Assembly: GCA_026387515.1 (NCBI GenBank)
Contig: JAPLLP010000255.1
Location: 14,899-20,295 of the forward strand
Direction: 5' to 3'
Source: Candidatus Omnitrophota bacterium
GTDB taxonomy: Bacteria > Omnitrophota > Koll11 > Gygaellales > Profunditerraquicolaceae
DNA: 5,397 nt
Positions 1-5,397 of the stretch are shown piece after piece (within the stretch, counting starts at the first letter, position 1; each line of letters starts with the position of its first letter). Below the pieces are notes generated by a model that searched no databases, had not been told where the DNA came from, and saw nothing but the letters and a program-made list of their open reading frames with translations. The translations under genes were made by a program, and so were the position numbers.

Positions 1-249
1 CTGATACTTCGGCGGTGCAGTTTGCGCCCCTGCCCCCAGAGCGATAACAGACAGCTCATCTTCTCCCGCACTCAGATTAATATCATTATCTACCACCTGT
101 TCTGGTATCTGGTGTTTGGATGTCTTTCCTGCAAAGAGGGATGCAACTGAAGGGGCCTGGGTATGCCAGAGGTCAGAGATCTGCTGGGTGGTGAGGTTGT
201 TAAGGTTAGTTCCGTCTATTGTAACATCTCTTTGTATGGGCTTGTCTTT
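1..249 (-). other. Polar C-proximal tail, continues beyond the left edge
   Basis: Residues 1717-1799. The segment is rich in Asn, Thr, Gln and Asp (for example IDGTNLNNLTTQQISDLWHT), followed by a likely disordered stretch ending in LGAGAQTAPP. No motif is recognised. The frame is still open at base 1, so further domains of the same protein are expected beyond the window. Confidence 0.5.
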
Positions 250-3200
250 ATAGGCAATCATCAAGGAGCGCATCATCTCCGGAAGGAAGGGCTGGTTGAG
301 GTTGCTTCTAGCTCTATGTAGGCGCTCTTCTGCCTGTGGCTGGGTAAGGGTTCCTTTTTGTAGCTGGTCTTGGAGATAAGCCTGGTAATTGGCGATATCT
401 AATTCAGTGATGGCCAGGGCGTTTTGCAGTTTTAGCCATCTGTCCATTTCATAGGCTTCGTGGGATTGCAGGGTTTGGTTAGCCTGATACTCGGCATCCA
501 CATACATTACCGGCTCTCCGTAGAACTGGCCTACTCCGATATGCCCGAATTGGCCGGTTTCATCAAAGAGCCCTTTGATGGGGATGGTTATCTGCCCCTT
601 AGCATTACGGTATTTATCCTTTAGCTCCTGCTGCGCTTGGGGGCTTAAACCTGTAAACCCCTTTAAATCTTCCGGGATTTGCCCTTGGATGTAGTTATTC
701 ACAACGTCATGAGATTCCTTGGCTTCATCTGCGGCAGCGAGGTTGAGATCAGCTTCCGCAACCTCCCTTTCACGACTATGCGTAACAAAGAAGTCATCCA
801 AGGCTTGCCGGGCAGCGTCAGATAAAGTTTTATCTTGCCGCAGAGTAGCAAGTAACCGCAGGAAACCTGCGATACTGCCTTCTTTTTGGAAACGCTCATA
901 CACCTGCTGCGGTGCTGCTTTAGGTTCAACCAAAGAATTCACTAAACCTATCAAAACTCTATCTGCCTCACCTTTTACTTCCTGCAGCGTTGTCTGGCTT
1001 CCTGCTGGCGGCATAGACGGTTTATTTTTATCCTGGACCTCTTTACGGCTTACTCCCTGCCGGATGAAAAATTTTTCAAAGGTAATCTCCTCGCCATTCC
1101 TATTTACCACGCGCAGGTTCTCACGGTTAGGATGTAAGCAAAAAAGTTCATCTATCTGCCCATCCGAGATATCGCAATTCACAAGCCGCAGCTCGCACAG
1201 TTTCGGCGATTTAGCTAACGGCAAGATATCACTGACCTTGGTATCGGAAAGGTCAAGGTGGGTTAAACACTTTATCCCCATAGCCGGCAAGAATCCCACT
1301 CCTGAAACAACAGTCTTGCTCAAGTCAAGACTAATATGATCACCTAAGTTATCCCCCGTGAAACAAGTGGGGTTTTTATCTAAGTTTTCGCTTTCAAGGA
1401 ACTTTTTGACTGCCTGAAATTGCTCAGCGATGCTCAACTCCGCAGGCTTGGTTTCGTATTCTCTCAGGAAATCTTCATAGGTGTATTTACGCCAAGCCAT
1501 TTCTCCATAAAAAGCAGTCCCTCTTTCCAGGTAAACAGTAAGTTTTTCGCGTTGAGGATGCAGGCGGAATAATTCATAGATATCCTCCGGCTCAAAATTT
1601 TGGCCAGTTGACCCCCAGCAGGTTATTTCCAGCTCCCTCAGGCTGGGCATCTCCGCCAGTATGCGGATATCAAAAAAACTGGGAGAATCAAGCTCTAGCC
1701 TTCTCACCTGTTTTAGTTCGGGAAGGAAGTCGAAAACATACTTTGGCATACTTGACCACATTTCACGCGACAGTCTTAACTCTTTCAAGCCGCTCAACCC
1801 CGTTAATGCCGTTAAATCAGTGGCTGGGTTATTAAAACAGGTAAAACCCATGGAAAATTCTTCGCTTTGGGCATCTTGGTACATATATTGCGCTCGTTCT
1901 TCCTGATTATTAATCTTTAAGAAATCCCGGGCCTTTTCCAATTGCTGGGCAAAAGGCAACTGCGCGGAAGCCGGCCTATAATGTTCGGGGAGATTATTGT
2001 ATGAATACACTTGGAAGCCTTTTTTAATCTGAAGGACCTTGCGGTTGGGATGATCGGCTAAGCATTGGTAGATTTGCCCCTCAGTAATTGCCGTGCCATC
2101 AAGATTAAGAAAGGTAAGCTTCTTTAATTTATCCGGGACGCCCAAATGAGTAATCCCGCAAAAGGATAAGTCCAAAGATATGGTTTCTTTTTGTAGATCA
2201 ACGACTAGGCAGCTCTCTGGCAGACGATAACGTGCCAGCAGCAATTTCGCCTCAATAACTTGAGTTTGAAAAGTAAATACCGGCGGCATTCTTCGGCTTC
2301 TGCTCTGATAGGGAAGTTCATAAAGGCCACCGCTGATCAGCTTGCCGTCCTTATTCTGTACGCGCAGGTAATCCCGGTTAGGGTGATATTGAAAAAGGGC
2401 GTAAATCTGAAAATCGCTGATTTTGGTTCCTGTTAAGTTCAAATCGCATAAACAGGTTAGGCCTGTGAGCTCTGAGATTTCGCTTATCCTGTCCAATCCG
2501 CTTAAGTCTACGGATAATCTCCAGGAGACATCTGCATGCGTTGTTACCCTTTGTTCCACATCAGCATAACCATAACGCCGGAGAAAATCTTTGGCCAATT
2601 CTATCTCATCCTTAACTATTAACGAGAGGTCTTTTTCTTTGGTTTTTGACCGCGGCTTGAACGTATCCTGTTGCCGTATAATGGCAGATTTAAATGCCCC
2701 GTATAAATATATATCTTCGATTTTCTTTTGCAGCTCCTGCAAGGAGAAATACTCGTAGTCTTCTCTGCGTTTATGTAAACTTAGGTCTTCGCGGACTTTC
2801 TCCGGAGAGATATCTTTGGCCTCCTGTAAGATACGTTTTAAGTCCGAAAGGGTACGTATGCCCGAGACATAAGATTTCTCGGAAGTATACGCGGTTACCT
2901 GAAATCCCCGGGCAAAAAGGAAGAGAAAAAATTCCTCCAGAATGATATTCCACTCCGCAGGGCTGGCCAAGCCGGAAAGAACAAGTTCTTTGGGCGTTTT
3001 TTCTTCAATCCCGCCGGTGCGGTAAAAGGCCGCGGCCGGGTTGCCGCTAAAGAACCTTTTTTCATCCAATGCCCCTTCCTGACCATACCTTCTTTCTACG
3101 CTCATCTTAGTTTTAAAAAATTCGGCAATAGCTTCTTCAATCAGCCCCTTTTGCTGGCGGGTAATATCTGTTAAGGGTACTCGCGGCGTGAAGGCCTCGC

Positions 3201-5397
3201 TTACCGCTAAATTCCTGCGTTCTGGCTGGGGCAGCGTGGGAGTGATGATTACCGGGTTAGAAGCAAAATCTTCGGCATGCGCGCTAGCCGCTGGATAGCG
3301 CACCCCAATTTGCGCTTGAGAAAGGTTTAAGGCGACAAACTCCAGCTTCAGTCCTAATGCTGAAAGTACCTGCGGATTAATCATCAGCCATTGCTTTAAG
3401 GCTTCGGGGACCCAGACATCCTGCCCTTTACTCGCTTGAGAGGCCGGTTTACCTTCTACCCCTGGCACTTGCGACCCTGTGGAGACTACCTCAGGAATAG
3501 TTTTCCTAAAGAGCGCTTGGCGGTAGCGAGAATCCCACATTGCCCTGAGCAGTATCCCTGCCAGCTGGCGGTAAATCGGAAAGGAAATCCACAACAATTT
3601 TATTTTCCTTCCCCATTGCGCATATTCTTCTTGCGCCCTTTCTGTAAAGGCCTGCCTCTGAACTTGTGCCTCTGTGCCTGTGCCTTGCCTTCTGGCTATT
3701 TCTCTGTTTATGCGGGCGGCAATACGTTCCCGGTGCAAATTTAATTTTCTATCGTTAAGTTGATTCAACCGCCCAACTAATGAAGCCTGATGCGTCCTTT
3801 CCTCTAATTGCGCAGCCATTTCCTGCAGCCGTTCGGTTGAAAGCTGCTGCGCTTGCAGCAAATCTTCGGCCATCAAATCAAATTCTCTTTGCACCTGCTG
3901 CTTCGATTCTGCCAAGGCCCTCTTTTTTTCTTCTTTTAGCAATCGCTCCCTTTCTCTTGTCGGTATTTTTTTGACTGCCGCGCTTTTCGGCTGCGTTATG
4001 GACAAAGCTTGCTTTTCAGGCGGGGGTGCGACCTGCGGGACATATTCTGCCTTCTCCAGCCGTGCTGTAGCCTGCTGTATGGCAACTTTTTGTTCTTCTG
4101 GCGTTGGCTCCGGGGGACGGGGTTTTTCTTCTTTCTTGCGGGGCATAAACTTAATTTCCAGATAATCTGTTTTGATCTCCTGTAATAGCATAAGCGCTTG
4201 ATACTGTTTAAACTGGATTTCTTCCTCTCCCAGGTTTTCCGGAACAGCTTCGTATATTTTTTGGGCAGCGGTTAAATGACGCAGGGCATACTCGGCAATA
4301 TTCACCGGAAAGAACCCCTGTATTGCCACGGCTAACTCGGTTACCTGTTCTTGCGTAATCAGGCCCTTGGCAAAAGAAGAAAGCAGGAATTTAAAGATGT
4401 CCTCGGGAGTAGACTTTAAAAGATGCTCTATGTCTAATTCTGCTACTGCCTTAATGAACCCTTTTTCTTGCTCGCTTACCACATCCAAATTAATATAAGG
4501 AAAATGGTGTTTCATGGCATGCTCCATACGCTTATCCTCAAGCCAAATATATAACCAGTAAAAAGGATCTCCTTCCCCGGGGGCAAGCCCATCCAGATCT
4601 CGGGTAAAGCGGCCATGCCCGGCTTCATGGTCAAGGATATCGAGCTGATAGGCAAGTGTAGTTTTAGTGCTGAGGGCAATGGTACCATCGCTATGCATGG
4701 CCCCGCCTTGCCGGGTTACCGCATCAAAGGCAATGCGCACTGGCCGGCCCATAAGAAAACTACCGATAAGCTCAAAAAGCGCTTTATTGTCCACCGCCCT
4801 GTTTTCCTGAAACTCTTGCAATTCTTTTTCCAAGGGATACTTCTTCCCTTTTAAAACCTGTTTCAAATAGAACGCGCCGTAAACCTCCTGTACTGCCTGC
4901 TCAAGATTCTTTCCTTGTTGCAATAGCCCCAAGGCATTCTCCAGTTCGCGGGTAGTCGGCTTCTGATTCGGCTTTTTTATCTCCTGGCGTATCCAGGCAT
5001 GCAGGTTAACCAGCGATATCGCGGTATCTTCCGCTACACTGCCGCGCTTAGCGAGCGCGAATTCCTTTAATTCATCCTGAGTATAATCCGCGATCCTCTG
5101 ATAAATAACCCGGTTCTGCAGGGCGCTGGAGAGTTTCTCCCTACCGCTAAAATCCAAGGTATTCATAGTGGCAAAAATACAGAATCCCGGGTTGACATCT
5201 TGCCCGGCGCTGCGTCCGGTAAGCACATCATTAAGCCTGCCTTCCAAGAATGCCGTAGGCAAAAGGTTCATCTCGCTGATGATAACCATTGCGCCTTCCC
5301 GTTTGGCTTTAGCAATGGCGTCAATAATCTCATCTAGGCGGCTAGAAGCAGTAAGATAATAAAATTTGTTTATTCCTTTTGTCTCTGGCGGGGCCTC
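1..5397 (-). CDS. Internal fragment of a giant multidomain protein (AAA+ ATPase / HExxH peptidase / LRR), open at both ends
   Basis: One minus-strand frame runs edge to edge for 1,799 codons with no stop. A random sequence would be expected to hold dozens of stops over this length, so the frame is coding. The right edge falls inside an AAA+ domain, upstream of its Walker B motif, so the true start lies beyond the window and no internal ATG was taken as a start. In order the translation shows the C-terminal half of an AAA_5-type ATPase, an HEAGH zinc-peptidase-like domain, a charged tether, an unassigned region, four LRR modules with a repeated cap, an HEAYE domain and a polar tail. No signal peptide or convincing transmembrane helix is visible in this part. 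The function is not known to me. The domains suggest ATP-driven handling and cleavage of protein partners, which is inference. The architecture and size recall giant proteins of Candidatus Omnitrophota. The frame shows no sign of decay. Confidence 0.96.
250..714 (-). other. Compact domain with HEAYE motif, possibly metal-binding
   Basis: Residues 1562-1716. The segment ITIPIKGLFDETGQFGHIGV is followed by PVMYVDAEYQANQTLQSHEA, so that strands lead into a helix carrying HEAYEMDRW (HEAYE at 1646-1650). Three helices follow, ending in FLPEMMRSLMIAYKD. The layout (Gly-rich strand pair, hydrophobic strand ending in VDAEY, then a helix with His-Glu-x-x-Glu) looks like a metallopeptidase-like fold in which the second His of HExxH is Glu. 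I recall similar FGHxG...YxD...HExxE segments in Omnitrophota large proteins, but cannot confirm this here. Catalysis is uncertain, and a structural or degenerate metal site is equally possible. Confidence 0.5.
715..1089 (-). other. Helical connector between the LRR block and the HEAYE domain
   Basis: Residues 1437-1561. After the last LRR cap comes a short polar linker with Pro and Ser (NKPSMPPAGSQ). A mostly helical stretch follows, with segments such as DRVLIGLVNSLVEPKAAPQQ, IAGFLRLLATLRQDKTLSDA and a charged Ala/Glu-rich helix (SREREVAEADLNLAAADEA). No active-site motif or known family is recognised. It probably acts as a spacer or small helical bundle. Confidence 0.4.
1090..1431 (-). repeat. 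LRR module 4 (of 4)
   Basis: Residues 1323-1436. The leader helix EQFQAVKKFLESENL is followed by strands ISLDLSKTVVSGVGFL, LTHLDLSDTKVSDILPL and SPKLCELRLVNCDIS, a clear internalin/SDS22-like LRR run. The cap is QIDELFCLHPNRENLRV (1414-1430), then VNRNGEEI. The cap is closest to that of module 1 in protein (HPNRxxLRVxNxxG) and also at the DNA level: both copies encode it with the shared stretch ACCTGCGCGT. This hints at a relatively recent shared origin or at conversion between the outer copies. Confidence 0.76.
1519..1950 (-). repeat. LRR module 3 (of 4), expanded and divergent
   Basis: Residues 1150-1293. The leader helix QLEKARDFLKINNQ matches the AKDFL leader of module 1. The LRR part is longer than in the other modules, with at least three strands: LTGLSGLKELRLS, LKQVRRLELDSPSF and LAEMPSLRELEITCW. 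The cap reads DIYELFRLHPQREKLTV (1272-1288), with Gln in place of the Asn of HPNR. The extra LRR and altered cap make this the most diverged copy. It may have a different binding preference, which is inference. Confidence 0.7.
2017..2262 (-). repeat. LRR module 2 (of 4)
   Basis: Residues 1046-1127. A leader helix (VIEAKLLLARYRLPES) is followed by the LRR strands TISLDLSFCGITHLGV and LKKLTFLNLDGTAIT, then by the cap QIYQCLADHPNRKVLQI (1108-1124). It is the shortest of the four modules. A 25-residue linker rich in Ser, Arg and Pro separates it from module 1. The match LNLDGTAIT to LNLTGTKIS of module 1, together with the shared cap, supports common descent. Confidence 0.72.
2338..2604 (-). repeat. 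LRR module 1 (of 4)
   Basis: Residues 932-1020. The module starts with a helix ending in ELAKDFLRRYG. Two leucine-rich strands follow: SVDLSGLDRISEISEL and LTCLCDLNLTGTKISD, the latter matching the LxxLxxLxLxxTxIsD pattern of internalin/SDS22-like bacterial LRRs. It closes with the cap QIYALFQYHPNRDYLRV (997-1013), then QNKDGKL. LRRs form curved surfaces for binding proteins or sugars, and the target here is unknown. The cap recurs in the three later modules, so the unit of duplication is the whole leader-LRR-cap block and not the single LRR. Confidence 0.75.
2605..3177 (-). other. Unassigned, probably folded domain before the LRR block
   Basis: Residues 741-931. The segment mixes predicted helices (RQQKGLIEEAIAEFFKTKM) with a conspicuous aromatic run in EWNIILEEFFLFLFARGF (815-832). 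A strand-like FQVTAY and a helix-rich end (LSDLKRILQEA; FSLQELQKKIEDIY) follow. Regular hydrophobic spacing and well-placed Gly and Pro suggest a globular domain of about 150 residues, then a Lys/Arg-rich linker into the first LRR module. No known catalytic or binding motif was recognised. It may be specific to the lineage of this protein. Confidence 0.4.
3178..3597 (-). other. Unassigned segment with an aromatic/hydrophobic patch
   Basis: Residues 601-740. It opens with a hydrophobic and aromatic patch (LLWISFPIYRQLAGILL, 601-617) directly after the charged coil. The patch contains Arg and Pro and is followed by more Arg, so it looks more like an amphipathic or buried helix than a transmembrane span. 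A Ser/Gly/Pro-rich linker follows (638-660). Next comes a short possibly folded block with PEALKQWLMINPQVLSALGL and LEFVALNLSQAQIGV, then another Pro-rich linker (TPTLPQPERR). I recognise no family here. Confidence 0.4.
3598..4143 (-). other. Proline/charge-rich tether followed by a probable coiled coil
   Basis: Residues 419-600. The first part (about 419-480) is a low-complexity linker of Lys, Glu and Pro, with runs such as KKEEKPRPPEPTPEE and VAPPPEK, and is expected to be disordered. From about 480 to 600 the composition shifts to Arg, Glu, Gln, Leu and Ala, with long helix-forming runs (RERERLLKEEKKRALAESK; LQEMAAQLEERTHQ) and few Pro or Gly. This is typical of an extended coiled coil or single charged helix. 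The section probably acts as a spacer holding the ATPase and peptidase block apart from the later recognition modules. This is composition-based, and no heptad prediction was run. Confidence 0.65.
4144..4476 (-). other. Helical segment after the peptidase motif
   Basis: Residues 308-418 are rich in Glu, Leu, Ala and Lys and read as a series of amphipathic helices (for example IEHLLKSTPEDIFKFLLSSF and VNIAEYALRHLTAAQKIYEA). They probably complete the peptidase domain or form a helical scaffold behind it. The stretch around 367-415, with paired helices and Tyr/Ala spacing, loosely resembles TPR-like or other helical repeats, but no clean repeat consensus could be drawn. No catalytic motif is visible. 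The segment ends where the proline-rich tether begins. Confidence 0.45.
4477..4830 (-). other. Putative zinc metallopeptidase domain (HEAGH ... LEDKRME)
   Basis: Residues 190-307. The segment ILDHEAGHGRFT holds an HExxH motif at 257-261, with His257 and His261 as expected zinc ligands and Glu258 as the general base. The motif is preceded by short predicted strands (PVRIAFD, GTIALST), the usual arrangement of an edge strand before the active-site helix. About 25 residues downstream, WLEDKRME (285-292) supplies Glu287 as a plausible third ligand. An HE-x-GH-x-x-F-T motif followed by an LED-x-R-x-E helix is, as I recall, the pattern of zinc peptidases that travel with VWA and MoxR-type proteins. 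The domain follows the AAA+ module directly, which suggests ATP-coupled proteolysis in cis. All expected catalytic residues are present, so activity is plausible. The family assignment is by motif only. Confidence 0.72.
4852..5397 (-). other. AAA+ ATPase domain, MoxR/dynein/midasin (AAA_5) type, C-terminal half
   Basis: Residues 1-182 carry the second half of an AAA+ module. The Walker B region reads GAMVIISEMNLLP (35-47), matching the hhhhDExN-L-P pattern of midasin/dynein-like and MoxR ATPases, except that the usual Asp is Ser41. The catalytic Glu42 and the following Asn44 are kept. Sensor 1 is seen in FATMN (75-79). It is followed by the family-typical SGREKLSSALQNRV (84-97), with Arg96 placed as the arginine finger, and then DYTQDEL. 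A TTRELENAL stretch (148-156) fits the sensor 2 helix with Arg150. The P-loop (Walker A) would lie upstream, outside the window. Family members use ATP hydrolysis to remodel protein complexes, often with VWA-domain or peptidase partners. Here the partner domains follow in the same chain. Other AAA modules may precede it, as in midasin. Confidence 0.85.

Noticed and set aside
719..1339. A 206-codon open frame on the plus strand
   Set aside because: It lies wholly antisense to the long coding frame. Its translation is Ser/Arg-rich with no domain-like pattern, and the minus-strand frame here encodes clear LRR and cap sequence.
3547..3597. Hydrophobic stretch LLWISFPIYRQLAGILL as a transmembrane helix
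   Set aside because: It is 17 residues long with internal Pro and Arg and lies between strongly charged segments, so an amphipathic or buried helix is more likely.
3850..3880. Internal ATG at residue 509 as a possible separate gene start
   Set aside because: The purine-rich sequence upstream is weak, the ATG sits inside the coiled-coil region, and the frame continues unbroken from the AAA+ and peptidase domains.
2694..5359. Other short open frames of about 60-100 codons on both strands
   Set aside because: All overlap the continuous coding frame, show no recognisable motifs and have no convincing ribosome binding sites. They are shadows.
1..5397. Eukaryotic dynein or midasin gene
   Set aside because: The AAA type is similar, but there are no introns, the domain order (zinc peptidase, LRR modules) does not fit either protein, and codon and composition style look bacterial.
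1..5397. Promoters, terminators, RNA genes, CRISPR arrays or mobile elements
   Set aside because: There is no non-coding gap to hold them. No regularly spaced DNA repeats, inverted terminal repeats or tRNA-like folds were noticed by eye.

Overview
The window is filled by one open reading frame on the minus strand. It reads for 1,799 codons (5397/3) without a stop and is open at both ends, so neither its start nor its stop is visible. No intergenic DNA, RNA gene, promoter, terminator, insertion sequence or CRISPR array is visible. Shorter open frames on either strand lie inside this frame and look like shadows of it. Residue numbers below count from the right edge of the window: residue r occupies bases 5398-3r to 5400-3r.

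Layout in protein order (right to left on the map): (1) the C-terminal half of an AAA+ ATPase module of the MoxR/dynein/midasin (AAA_5) type, residues 1-182; (2) a putative zinc metallopeptidase domain with an HEAGH motif at 257-261 and a downstream LED-x-R-x-E motif; (3) a helical segment, then a Pro/Lys/Glu-rich tether and a long charged probable coiled coil to about residue 600; (4) about 330 residues with no recognised family; (5) four leucine-rich-repeat modules, residues 932-1436, each closed by a similar cap of the form QIYxLFxxHPNRxxLxV; (6) a helical stretch; (7) a second compact domain with an HEAYE motif (1646-1650); (8) a polar tail that runs off the left edge.

The sequence looks bacterial: dense coding, no introns, roughly half G+C. 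The unusual size and this mix of domains recall the giant multidomain proteins reported from Candidatus Omnitrophota (OP3), such as Ca. Velamenicoccus archaeovorus. That placement is recalled resemblance and has not been searched.

A working reading, by inference, is a very large machine in which an ATPase of the midasin/MoxR class, a zinc peptidase and recognition repeats are fused in cis. Such a chain could bind, remodel and cut other proteins. Cellular location cannot be judged because the N-terminus is outside the window and no clear membrane segment is visible.
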